From: Diacronema lutheri
Taxonomy: Eukaryota; Haptophyta; Pavlovophyceae; Pavlovales; Pavlovaceae
Length of the DNA: 64,000 nt
Direction of reading: 5' to 3'
NCBI GenBank assembly: GCA_019448385.1
Contig: JAGTXO010000008.1
Span: 1,165,573-1,229,572, forward strand
Below are positions 53,028-63,596 of this stretch, one piece after another; positions within the stretch are counted from its first letter, which is position 1, and each line of letters starts with the position of its first letter. Made by a program: the position numbers and the translations under genes. Under the pieces are notes generated by a model. That model saw nothing but the letters and a program-made list of their open reading frames with translations, was not told where the DNA came from and did not search any database.

Positions 53028-56000
53028 GCCGCGCGCACGTTCTTGAAGCTCGCGCCCAGGGCGCGCGCGGCCGCCTCGGCGCGTGAGGCGTTGCGCGCCG
53101 CGTGTGCGCGCGCGGACGCGGCGGCGTCGTCACACGCGTCGGCGCCGCACGCGCCCGCCGGTGCGCGCCGCCGGCGGCGCGCGGGCGCAGGCGAGCTGGC
53201 GCTCGCGGCTGCGCGCGCGCTCGCCTCGACGGAGCACGGCGATTTGACGGACGACGCGCTCGAGGCCGCCGTCGAGCAGGAGCTGGGCGACGAGCGCGGC
53301 CAACTGCTGCTGTGCACGCGGGGCGCAGCGGCGCAAAGGCCCGCGCTTTGCCGGCTCCTGAAGCACGCGTGCGCGTCGGCGCGCGCGGCGAAGCGCGCGC
53401 AATTCACGGTATTCGTCGTGCGCGCGGCCACGCGCGGCGAGCGGGGGGGCGCCGCCGCGAGGCGCGTGGACTCGGTGGTCGAGCTGTCGTGCGCGCTGCA
53501 CGAGAAGGCGGGCGCGCTCGGCGGCCTCCAGAGCGTCTGTGTGCGTGGCTTTGCCCTCGAGCGCCGCCGGACACTCGACGCTGGCGCCGAGGCCGGCGCG
53601 TCCGCCATCGGCCAGGACGAGCAGGTCGAGGCAGAGGCGGGCGAGGCGTGCGTCGCCGGCGTGACGATGGCCAAGCAGCTGCGTCAGTTTGCCGAGCAAG
53701 CTGCCCGCGACGACGTGCTCTTCCACGTCGCCGTGTCCGAGGCCGACGCCCACGCCCGGCTGGCGCGCGTTGCGGGTGACGATGTCGGCGCGTACAGCGT
53801 CGTGCTCGCAGTCGCCGGGCTCGTCTGGCTGGCCAAGGCCGACGAGGTTGCGCCGGCGGCCGCCCAGTCCGCCGCCGTGCCGCCCGCCGCCCCGCCTGCT
53901 GCCGCCACGTCCGCCGACGCCGAGCGCGACGCCTCGCCTTACGACCGCCTGCGCGCGCTGACGCTCGCCGTGCGAGTCGCGCTCGCGCGCGGCGTGCTGC
54001 GCCACCTCCTCGCCGACGCGTCGCCGGGCGCGTCCGCGACCGCTGGCGGTAGTTGCGCGACGCCCGTCGAGGCGGCCGCGTCCGACGCCGCGCCGCCCGC
54101 CACGGGCGTCGTGACGAGTGGCGTTGCGGCGGGCGCTGTGGCGGCCGCACCGGCTGCTGCGGGCGGTGCGATGGCGGGTGCATCGCCCATCGCGCGGCCG
54201 GCGAAGCGCGCGCGGCGCACGCTCACCGCCGCTCCAGCCGCCTCGGCCGTTGCGGCCGCTGGAGGCGCACGCGCGGGCGCACGCGGCGCGGCCGGCGCGC
54301 CTCGCGCGCGCGCCGCGCGCGCGCCGGCCGAGTACGTCTGGCTTGCCATCGCGCGCCGGATGCTGGCGGCGCGACACGCGGCGGCCGCGGGCGGCGACTT
54401 TGTCGCGTCGTGCGTCGCCGCGATGCAGGCCGAGTACGGCGACGGCTGTGCCGTCGTCGTCGGCGACGCGCCTGGTGACGCCTTGGTCGAGGCTGCGGCG
54501 GCGGCGCTGCTCGAGGGCAAGCACGCGGCGGTGAGCCTCGGCTGCGTCGACCGGCCGGCGGTGCTCGTCGTGCAGCGCGCCGTGGACGCGCCCACGTCGC
54601 GCGTGCACGGGTGGTGCGCGCACGCGGCGGGCGCCGCCGAGTTTGACGAGGGCGCCGCGCGCGACGTGTTCAACGCGATCGTCGAGCGCGCGTGGGCGCT
54701 GCGTCCGGACCCGGCCGACGGCAGCCCGCCGCCCACGCGCACGTGGGAGGTCGAGCAAATCGCTGACGACGCGCCCGACCAGGCGGGCGTGGCCGCGCTG
54801 CGCGTGCTCTACGCGCTCGTCGCGGCGCACGGCCGCTACCGCTCGGCCGCCGCGCTCTTTGGCGCGATCGCGCAGCTGCACGCGCCCGACGCCGCCGGCG
54901 CGCGCGCGGAGGTCGTCGCGGCGGCGTGCGCGGTGCCGCCCGGCGCGCGGCCGGGCGCCGCGCCGGCGGCCGCGCGGGACGACGCGAGGGAGCGCGCATG
55001 GGAGGGCGCTCAGATCGCCGCGCTCGCCGTCGGCGCGGACGCTGCGCGCAGGCGTGTCGCGCCCGTGCGCGCGCTCGTCGACGCGCTCGGCACGCCGCCG
55101 ACCTCGGCGATCACGGGCGGGCCGGCGGTGCGGCTCGCGGGCGCGGGCGACGGCGGCCACGGTGCACGGTGGGTGGGCGGGCAGGCGGCGACGCCCGCCG
55201 AGCAGCTGCCGAGGGAGCTGCTGCGCGCCTACCACGAGGCGGTGCTGTGCGTCACGCCCGGCAGCCTCCAGCTCGGCCCGGCGGCGCTCGACGCGGTCAC
55301 GCGGCCGCGCGAAAACGACACGCTGGAAGGCCTCCTCGCGCGCGTCAGCTGGCAGTGCGGCGCGAGGGCGAGCACGTGCGCCATGCTCGCCACGTTTTCC
55401 GAGCAGGCGGGCACCGGCTCGCGCGTCGCGCTCAAGGCCCTCCGCACGAGCTCCGACCTGGCCGGGCTGACGGCGGCTGCGGTCGGGCAGCAGGCGCCGC
55501 AGACGCCGCCGCCGCCGCTGCTCGTGATGCTCGGCCGCTGCCCCAGCCCGCTCGTCGGCGGTGGCCTCTTCCCGCCCGACCGCGCGACGGGCGAGCCGGC
55601 GGTGCACGCGGCGACGTCCGAGCTCGCCGTCGAGCTGCTGCGCGACGCGCGCGCGCTGGCCGGCACGGACGGGCGGCTCGTCGTGCTGTGCCTCGAGGCG
55701 TCCAACCCGCTCTGGTTCTGCCCCAAGGTGCGCGAGCTCGAGCTGCCGCGGACGCGGTCGGACGGCGTGCGCGCGTCCGGCTGCACCTGCCCTGCGACGT
55801 GCAGCGATGCGCGCGGCGCGGCGGGTGGCGCTGCCCGCGGCGCATCGACGCGGCCGGCGGCGCGCGCGATCAACAAGGCGGTGCTCGACCACTTCGTCGC
55901 GCTTTTCGGCCGCGAGGGCTTCGCGACCTTTGAGTTTGCGGGCGGCGGCGAGGCGAGCTGGCTGTGCGACAGCGCGGCCGGCACGACGACCGTCGCGGCG

Positions 56001-59000
56001 TGCGCGTCGCTGCCGCCGCGCATGGGCGATGGGCAGCTGGCCATCCGGCGGCACACGCTCGGCACGGGCGCCGACGCGCCGGCGCACGCCGTCGTCTCGC
56101 TCCGCGTCGCGCACGTGAGCCACGCCATCCGCCGCGCGGCGGACGACGGCGGCGCGCGCGCCGAGCGGATGGCGCGCGCCGCGCGCGCGTTTTGCGATGT
56201 GGCGGCCGCGCTGCGCGTCGACGCGATCCTGGCGGAGGTGCCCGAGGACCGCCCGACGGGCACGCCCTTCCTTGGCGGGCTGCTCAAATTTTGGGACAAA
56301 GACCACGGGAGCTCGACGGCGCCAGCCACGCTCGCGCTCGGAGACGTGCGCGAGGTGGCCAAGCGGACGGCCGACGCAGCGGCCGGCCGAGCGGACGAGG
56401 TCCCTGCGGCTGGCCGTCCGCAGGTCGCGGCGCGCGCGTGCGCTGGCGCGATTGGCGGCGGCGCGGGCGCGGCGGGCGCCTCGGACGCTGCGCCGCGTGC
56501 ACTGGCGGGCGCGTCGGGTGCGCGCACGGACGGCGGCCCTGCCGACGCACCGCGCCAGCTGGAGAGCCGCTACGGCGAGGCGAGCAAGCTCGACCTACCC
56601 CAAGATTCCACTACGGGCCGCGTCCTCGACGCTCGCGAGGCCCAGGACCGCGCGCGCGTGCCTGCTGCGCCCGACGGCACAGCGCTGCGCCGCGTGCTCG
56701 ACGCCGTCGGCGCGGGCGCGCCCGCGCAGCGCAGCCCGCGCTGGCACGACGAGCGATGGGAGGAGGTCACGGGCAGCAAGGTTGGCGACGTCGTGAACGA
56801 CAACGCCGGCGTCGCGCACGAGACGCTCACCGACGAGTACGTGCACCGGCGGCGGCGCGAGGTGCGGACCAAGGCGACGACCGCGGGCATCCTCGGCGAG
56901 GCCGTCGCGCTGCGCAAGCTGGCGGCCGCGTACGGCATCACCGTCGTGTGCAACCTGCCGATGGTGCGTGCGGACCCGCACGACAAGAGCGCGCCGTTCG
57001 CCTTCTCGCCGGACGGGCTCGCCATCCTCCCCGAAAACAACGAGCAGGTCCTCGTCGAGGTGAAGACGCTCACCAAGGCGGGCGCCACGGCGCACGAGGA
57101 CGGGCCGCCGCAGCCGCACCGCGATCAGCTGCAGCTCGGCATGCACGTCCTCGGCGTGAGCAAAGCGCTCTACGTGCAGTACCTCAGGCACGAGGACCGG
57201 ATCGTCGTGCACGTCGTGACGCGCGGCGCCGGCTGGCTTGCATTCGCGCAGCCGAGGGTGCAGGCCTTCTGGGCGCGCGTCGTCGAGCGGCGCGCGCGGC
57301 TCGAGCGCGCGCGCGCCGACCACCCGGCTGCGAGCCGGCGGCACCGGCGGCAGCAGACGCCGGCCGGGCCGCCGCTCGTGCTCGCGCTGGACGGGCGCAT
57401 CCCCGCCGCGCGCGCCGCCGCGCTGCACGCCGTCGCGCACGGCACCGCGAGCGCGGCGGCGGTGACGGCGGCGGCGGCGACGGGCGACGCGACGGCGTTG
57501 CAAGACGCGATCGCGGCGCTGCGCGCGCCCGTCGGCAATGCGGCGATCGACAGCGCAGCGCGTGCGGAGCGCGCGGCCGTCGAGCGGGCGATCGCGTACC
57601 TCGGGCAGCCGGCAGGCGACGCCGCCGCCCGCGGCACGGCCGAGGCGGCCGAGGAGGAGAGGACGGTCGACGCCGACATCGGCGCGTTGCTGCACCAGCT
57701 CGGCGCGAGCGTGGCGCACGTGCACGTCGAGGACGCGGATTGCGTCACGCGTGAGCACTGGGGCGGGGCGGTGCTCGCTGCAGCGGGCGACCCGTCGAGC
57801 GCCCCCGCCATTTCGAGCGTCATCGTCGCGCACATCGTGCGCCTCGCCGGCTTTGGCGTCGAGCTCCCGCAGTCGATTCGCGTCGCCCCCAGCACGGCCG
57901 ACTGGCACGAGGGCTGGCTCGACGTGCAGTGCGTGCTGCTGCGCACGCGCCGGCGCGGGCGGCGCGACGACGACTTTGTGGCCGTCGTCAGGCGCGGTGG
58001 GCGCTGGTTTGCGTGCGAGCCCGGCCGCGCGCGGCGGCTGCAGTGGCGGTCGGTCCTGCGCCGCGCGCGCGGCGGCGTCGACGGGACCGGCGAGGAGGCG
58101 TTCGCGGTCGTCTACGTGCGGCGCGGCGACGCGGCCGGCGACGCGGCTGGCGACGCGCAGGCCGAACGGGCGCGCGGCGGGCGCGCGCGCAGGCGCACGC
58201 GCGGCGGCACGCGCAAGCGCAAGCGCGGCGCCTCCGCCGGGCTCGAGGCGGCCGCGCCCGCCGGCGCGCCGGCGGGCGCTGCTCACCGCCCGCCCGCCAG
58301 GCGTGCCACGGTCGCCGCGCGCACCACGCGCTCTGTGACCGACGCGCGGCACTCGGCGCCTGCCGCCACGGTTGCACCTGTCTTCGACTGGCGCGCCGGC
58401 CGCCCGCCCCCTGCCGCCGCCGCCGCCGCCAAGCGCGGCCAGGCGCTCGAGCCGGGGCAGTTCGCGCGGCCGCGTGGGCGCGCGCCATGGGGCAAGGTCT
58501 GGGACAGAGTCTCGGGTGCGTGGGCGGACAAGCCGACTGGTGCTGCCGTCGCCGCCGCGCCGCCGCCGCTGCCGCCCGCCGCCGCGCCGCCGCCCGCCGC
58601 CGCGCCGCCGCCCACCGCCGCGCCGCCGCCCGCCGCCGCGCCGCCGCCCGCCGTCGCGCCGCCGCCCGCCGCCGCGCCGCCGCCGCCGCCGCCACCGGCG
58701 GCGCTCGGCCGCCGGCAGCACGTCGGCGCGGGCGGCAGCGCGGCGGGCCGGCGGCTCGCGGCCATCGCACGGCGGCAGCGCGGCGTGCGCGCGCCGCCGC
58801 CCGCCGCGCGCTTCCTCGCCACGCTGCCGCCACCGCCACGCGACGGCCTCGCGCGCACGAGCAAGCAGGCGCGCGCGAGGCGCAACGCGGACGGACGGCC
58901 GGCGCACGCGCGCGCGGCCAACGCGCGCGCCTTCTACCGCGGCGTGGAGCTCGGCGTGCACGCGACGCGCGCCATCGTCGACGCGCGCCACGCCGACCTG

Positions 59001-62000
59001 CCGCAGGCCGTCTTCGTGGCGGAGGCGCGGGCGATCGTCGCGCGCTCCGCCGGCGGCGGCGCGCTGCTCGCGCCGGACGACGTGCGCGACCTGTGCGACG
59101 CGCAGACGGACGCCGATCGCGCTGCGATCTGGGCGTCGGTGGGCGCGCACGAGGCGACGCGCATCTTCGCGCTCGTCACGCGCAACGCGAGCTTGGCGGG
59201 CGCGGCGCTGCTCGTGCTGCACACGCCGGCGGGCGCGCCGGCGCGCGCGCTCGGGCTCGTGGCGACGCGCTCGCGCGCGCCGTCGACGGGCGCGCCGCGC
59301 GACGCGCACAGGGCGCTGGTGCAGCGGTTGGACGTGCTGATGGACGCGATCGCCGCGGCGCGAGGCGCGTCGCCGCTCGAGCTCGAGCTCGCGCTCGCGC
59401 CCGAGCCGCAGAGCGCGTGCAACGCGCGTGCGGCCGCGCTGCTCTGCCTGCAGGCCGTCGCGGACGCGAGCGGCCGTCCCGCCGCTGAGGACGCGCTGGC
59501 CGCGCTCGACGACGCGCGCGGCATCGACCGGCACTGCCACGCCGTCCGGCAGCAGATCGAGGCGAAGCTCGCGTGGCGGCGCGCCGACGGCGCCGTCGGC
59601 GTTGACGGCGCCGACGGCGCGCCCGCGCTCGCGCCTGCCGCCGCACCGCCGGCGTGCGCGCCGGCGCACGCTGCCGGCGAGGCGGCGGTCGACCAGGCGA
59701 TCGTCACGCGGTGTGCGCGACGCGCTGCGCGCGTGGGCGACGACTGGCACCGCGCCCAGCGCGGCGGTGCTCGACGACGCCTGCGCCGCGTACACGGCCC
59801 GCGCACGCGCGCGCAAGGACGCGCGCACGGCGCTGGGCCCGACGCGCGCGGCCGAGCTGCTCGCCGCGGCCGCGCGCGGCGGAGCCGACGGGGCGGATGC
59901 CGCGCGCGCGCTGCTCGGCGGCACGCCGCGCCTGCTCGTCGTGCTCCTCTGCGTGCCCGTCGCCGCGCCGTCCGGCGAGCCGCCGCGCCCGGTCGGGCTG
60001 CTCGTCGCCGACCGGCCGACGGACGACTCGCGCCCGGCCGCGCTCGTGCGCTACGACTTTGCGCCGCTCGACGCGGACGTGGCCGTCGCGGTCGGCGCGC
60101 ATGCCGTCGCGCTGGCCAGTGCGATCTGGCCGCTGCTCGCGGCCGAGGGGGAGCCGCGGCCATCGCCCGTCGTGCGCTCGCAGCCGCGCGGCGGCGACGA
60201 TGGCGCGCGTGCGCTCGCAACGTTCGCGTGCCTCGACGCGCTGATGACCGCCAGCGTCGGCGCGCACGGCCTCGCGGGCGGCGCGGGCATGCTGCCCGCG
60301 CTGGTCGCGCGAGGCGCCGCGGCCGCCCAGCGCGAGCGGCAGCTGCGCGCGGCCGCCGAGAGGCTGGGCGGCACGGTCGCTGGGTGGCCGGACACGGGCG
60401 CGAGCGCGGCGGGCGCGAGCGTCGACGAGGAGGCGCGCACGTACGAGGTCGAGGCGGTCGTCGACGAGCGCCGCAAGGCGGGCAAGAAGGTGACGTTCCA
60501 GTTCCGGATCAGGTGGCGGGGCTACGACGAGAGCGCCGACACGTGGGAGCCTGAGGCCAACGTGAGCAGCGACCTCGTCGCCCAGTTCCGCAAGACGCGC
60601 GACGAGCAGAAGCGGCGCGCGGGCGTATCGGGCAGCGGCAGCGGCGGCGCGGGCGCGGCGTCGGCATTGGCGTCGGCGCCGCTTCGCGCGCACGGCGAGT
60701 CGGGCGCCGCGGGCAAGCGCGCCGCGGCGGGTGCCGCCGCGAGCGCGCGCGACGCCGCGGGCGCGCGCGCGCCGAGCGTTCCCCGCGCGCGCGGCGTCGA
60801 GCGCGCGCGCGTGGACGAGCCCGCTGCGCCGAGCGCGCGCGCCGCCGGCGGCGCGACGGCGCGCACGCGCGTCAGCGTGCTCCCGGGCTTCGTGGTCAAG
60901 CGCTCGACGCTCAACGCGGGGCCGCAGGCGGTGACGGCGCAGCCCGGTGCGCGGAAGGAGCTGCGGCGCATCGCGGCGGCCGTGCACAGGCTCACGACAC
61001 AGGCGTACCGCGTCATCAACAAGGTGGTGCGCGACGAGGCTGCGGTGGCGAGCGCGCAGGCCGTCGGCGCGGCGTCGGGCGGCCCGTCGACCAGCGTGCA
61101 CACGTCGACCACGATGGACAAGGGAACCGTCCGTGCGATCTTCTCGGCCATCGGCTGGCACAAGGACGAGAGCACGTACGGTGCAGCGCCCCGAGGCAAG
61201 CCCGCCGAGCAAGCCGCCGCGCAGACCAAGGCGGCGACGGCGCGCGCCGTCGGCGAGATGGCCGAGGGCGTCCAGCCCGTCTGCGCGGTGGGCCTCACGG
61301 AGATCCTCGAGGCGGAGGCGACGCAGGTGTCCACCGCGTGCCTGATGCATCCATCGCGCGTCGTGAACGGGCTGCTCCGCGACGTCGTCCGCGCGGCAGT
61401 CGAGCGCGACGAGGCGCTCGTCGCGCTGCCCGAGATGCAGCGAAACGCGCGCGTGCGCGAGCTGTGCGAGCGGCTGCTGCGCGGCGACGTGGAGGGCGCG
61501 CGCGTCGGCTGCCCCGCCGCGCTCGACCGCCACCTGCCCGACATGGTCCTCCACAAGATCGACTACAAGTGCACGCCCACGAAAAGGTGGAACTACGACC
61601 GGCACACGACGCGCTACTTCCTCGTGCAGATCCGCACCCTGCAGCACGTGGCCGAGGGGCAGGCGCTGCTCTGCCGGCTCGCGCACATCCACACGCAGCT
61701 GACCGGACGGCCGCCGCGGTACAATGTGGCGCCGCTGCGCACGCACAATGTGCGCGCGAGGCGTGGCTGCCGCTGCCGCCGCCGAGCGCCCAAGCGCGCG
61801 CGCCGCCGCCGTGCGCGCCGCCCCGCGGCCAGGTTGGTCACGCGCCCGCGCGCTCGCGCGCCGCGCGCTGCGCGCAGGTGCCGCGCAACGTGCGCCTCGC
61901 CGCGAGCGCCATCTGGGTGACGCTTTCGGATGACGAGCGCAAGGAGCTGCGCGCGCGGCTCAAGGCGCTGGACCTGCGCGACCACGATGGCGAGCCGATC

Positions 62001-63596
62001 AAGTGGACAGGCACAAACGGCAACACCCCGCCGATGTCGGACGTGCGCGTCAGGTACGCGGTCTTTGCGACGCGCTTCGACATCTCCAACCGCGTCTTCG
62101 ACTACGCCGGGCGCGAGCGGCCGCCGGCCGATCTGCCGTGGCACGCGCGGCGCTCGTGGGTTGGCCTCGCGCCGCTGCCGCGCGTGCCGCTCCCGGGCCG
62201 GCAGCCCGTCAAGTCGGTGGTGACAGATGGCGTCGCCGTGCACGCCGTCGGGACCGTCCTCGTGCCGAAGGCGCAGGCGCCGGCCGGCGGCTCGGGCGTC
62301 CTGCACCGCTGGCGCCGGCCGGACGGGCGCATCGCCGTCGCGCTCGGCTCCGAGCTGCGGCGGGCGATCGACGTCGAGGCGGCGGTCGTCGTCGCGGCCG
62401 ACCCGAACATGGGCAACATCACCACCTACTCTGCGCACGTCGGGCGGGCGGCCGTCTGGCGGCAGTTCACGCAGCGCGCGCGCGCGCGCGCCGCGGGCTT
62501 TGCGCGCGAGACGGCCAAGACCAACGCGGCGCGGCGGCGCGTGCGCAAGGACGGGCGCGGCGAGGAGTTCAGCGTGGAGGCGGACGAGGCGCGGCTTGGC
62601 GAGGCGCACAGCGCCAAGGTGCTCGACGCGGGCAAATACATCGCCTTCCACCGCGAGAGCGCGCGGGTGCGCGAGCGCGCCGCCGAGCACGTGTACGACG
62701 CGCCGGCGCGCCGGAAGGAGCGCTGGCGGCGCGACAGCGGCGGGCGGTCCAACGCGGCGCGCGTCGCCGAGGCGCTCATCGCGGCGCACTGCGTCGACGG
62801 CGTGACGCGCGACCGGCTGCTCGTGTGCGTGGGCAAGTGGCTGCGCGACCACAAGGGCGCGCAGCCCAAGGGCGCGCCGCCCGCCTTCCAGGTGGGGCTG
62901 CTGCGCGAGCTGCGGCGGCGCGGCGTCGCGGCCGTCTTCGTGCCCGAGCCGTACACGTCGATGCACTGCTCGATGCCGCGGCTCGCCAAGGGCGGCAGGC
63001 TGCAGCGCTGCGGCGCGGAGCTCGCGCAGAACCCGCGCCTGCCCGTGGCAAAGGGCGGCACGCGCACGGTGCACGCGCTCGTCATCTGCCCGGCGTGCAA
63101 CGGCGGCAAGAAGCCCGTGCACCGCGACTACAACGCCGCGCGCAACATCTTCTACGACGTGCACGACATGGCGGCGCACGCGGCCGGGCGCGACACCACG
63201 TCGACGCCTGAGCGCTTTGCCCTCGTGCTCGCCTGGTGGGCGCGCGGCGAGGTGTGGGAGCGTGAGGAGCGCATGGTGCACGGCGAGGGCGACGACTGCG
63301 ACGACGAGTGCGACGGCGACGACGAGGGCGACGACGAGGGCGACGACGACGACGACGACGACGGCAGCGGCGACGGCGGCGGCGGCGAGGGCGACGGCGA
63401 CGGCGACGGAGGCGGCGGCGGCGACGACGACGATGACGGCGGGGGAGGCGGCGGCGGCGACGGCGGTGGCGACGACGGCGGCGGGCGCGGCGGCGGTGGC
63501 GGCGGCGGCTCTCGCGCCCGCACCCCCGCCCGCGGAGCTGCCAGCGCCAGTGCCGGCGGCGGCAGCGCGCGCGGGCCGAAGCGCGGCCGGCGTTGA
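49866..63596 (+). CDS. Giant multidomain protein: Ulp1-like protease, YqaJ nuclease, chromodomain, Fanzor nuclease
   Basis: Frame one runs to about 59710, frame two to 61749, and the last exon is 61878-63596. The 61750-61877 gap is a clean GT-AG intron (phase 0). The earlier frame change fits either a 49-bp GT-AG intron (59711-59759) or a one-base shift near 59705. From ATG 49866 the product is about 4,517 residues; the true start is unknown because the first 600 codons are Arg/Ala-rich and an upstream exon is possible. Domains in order: Ulp1-like (52000-52620); a possible degenerate second protease-like region (54400-54900); YqaJ nuclease (56725-57300); an unassigned stretch with DFVAVVRRGGRWFACEPGRA; Pro/Ala linker (58550-58700); chromodomain (60440-60600); Fanzor (about 60880-63200); acidic Asp/Gly/Glu tail ending in basic residues, possibly nuclear localisation. 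Whether it is cleaved by its own protease is unknown. Confidence 0.7.
52000..52620 (+). other. Ulp1-like (C48) protease signature in the giant protein
   Basis: LASGHFTALRLVRV carries the putative catalytic His (codon 52350-52352). YDAVLVDTLAS carries Asp (52419-52421). NEAAQRGATCGLAI carries the oxyanion Gln (52542-52544) and nucleophile Cys (52557-52559), followed by Gly as in classical Ulp1. Asp-Cys spacing is 46 and Gln-Cys 5, identical to the preceding gene. Such proteases remove SUMO or process polyproteins and are common in eukaryotic DNA transposons. Similarity is by motif only. Confidence 0.6.
52930..53036. repeat. gccgcc triplet repeat in coding sequence (poly-Ala)
   Basis: A near-uninterrupted gcc-type triplet run in the giant ORF, encoding about 30 Ala after a poly-Pro stretch. 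Likely a flexible linker between the Ulp1-like part and the middle region, and prone to length change. Confidence 0.9.
56725..57300 (+). other. YqaJ / lambda-exonuclease-type nuclease domain
   Basis: RSPRWHDERWEEVTGSK is the usual entry motif. GILGEAVALRKLAAAYG gives the first acidic residue (Glu, codon 56898-56900). FSPDGLAI supplies the conserved Asp (57012-57014) and VLVEVKTLTKAG the Glu-x-Lys (57057-57065). HRDQLQLGMHVLG is the Gln motif that follows. All PD-(D/E)XK residues expected for a metal-dependent 5'-3' exonuclease or recombinase are present, so activity is plausible. Confidence 0.8.
58550..58700. repeat. Pro/Ala repeat (18-bp units) in coding sequence
   Basis: Tandem units of gccgcgccgccgcccgcc encode APPPAA-type hexapeptides, about eight copies, with Thr and Val variants. 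It forms a linker between the YqaJ-containing half and the C-terminal half. Confidence 0.9.
60440..60600 (+). other. Chromodomain
   Basis: TYEVEAVVDERRKAGKKVTF followed by QFRIRWRGYDESADTWEPEA and NVSSDLVAQFRK is a textbook chromodomain, with the aromatic positions Tyr, Trp (WRGY) and Trp (DTWEP) that bind methyl-lysine. In mobile elements such domains steer integration or binding to histone-marked chromatin. Confidence 0.88.
60880..63200 (+). other. Fanzor (eukaryotic TnpB-like) RuvC nuclease domain
   Basis: Fanzors are eukaryotic homologs of TnpB and act as RNA-guided DNA nucleases. RuvC-I: VVVAADPNMGNITTY, Asp codon 62400-62402. RuvC-II: VAAVFVPEPYTSMHC, Glu codon 62946-62948, with the family TS before the first zinc Cys. 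Zinc ribbon Cys at 62967, 63009, 63087 and 63096 (ending VICPACNGG). RuvC-III: VHRDYNAARNIFYD, Asp codon 63126-63128. The N-terminal part (RNA/DNA-binding region in the family) includes KELRRIAAAVHRLTTQAYRV and WNYDRHTTRYFLVQI. It is interrupted by the 61750-61877 intron. All three catalytic acids are intact. Confidence 0.87.
61750..61877 (+). other. Spliceosomal intron within the Fanzor domain
   Basis: The donor aat|gtgcgcgcg at 61750 and acceptor gcgcgcag|gtg at 61877 remove 128 bp. The flanks join as LRTHN plus VPRNVRLAAS in phase 0, linking two different frames. The internal sequence is Arg-rich in every frame and lacks family similarity. Confidence 0.8.
63270..63560 (+). repeat. Acidic Asp/Glu/Gly repeat tail of the Fanzor-bearing protein
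   Basis: Interrupted gac/ggc repeats encode a long disordered tail rich in Asp then Gly, followed by a basic Arg/Lys ending (RGPKRGRR) before the TGA at 63594-63596. Acidic tails of this sort are common on chromatin-binding proteins. Confidence 0.85.

Noticed and set aside
53130-56306. A 1,058-residue open frame on the minus strand
   Set aside because: It is antisense to the giant multidomain gene; the translation is Arg/Ala-rich with no family motif. Such frames are expected because GC-rich DNA has few stops.
56595-59924. A 1,109-residue open frame on the minus strand
   Set aside because: Antisense to the YqaJ and linker region; low-complexity translation, no domain.
61338-61877. Starting the Fanzor protein at the first Met of its last open frame (61338)
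   Set aside because: Between 61338 and 61749 the conserved reading is in the other frame (chromodomain-linked); the phase-0 intron explains the switch, so 61338 is not a start.
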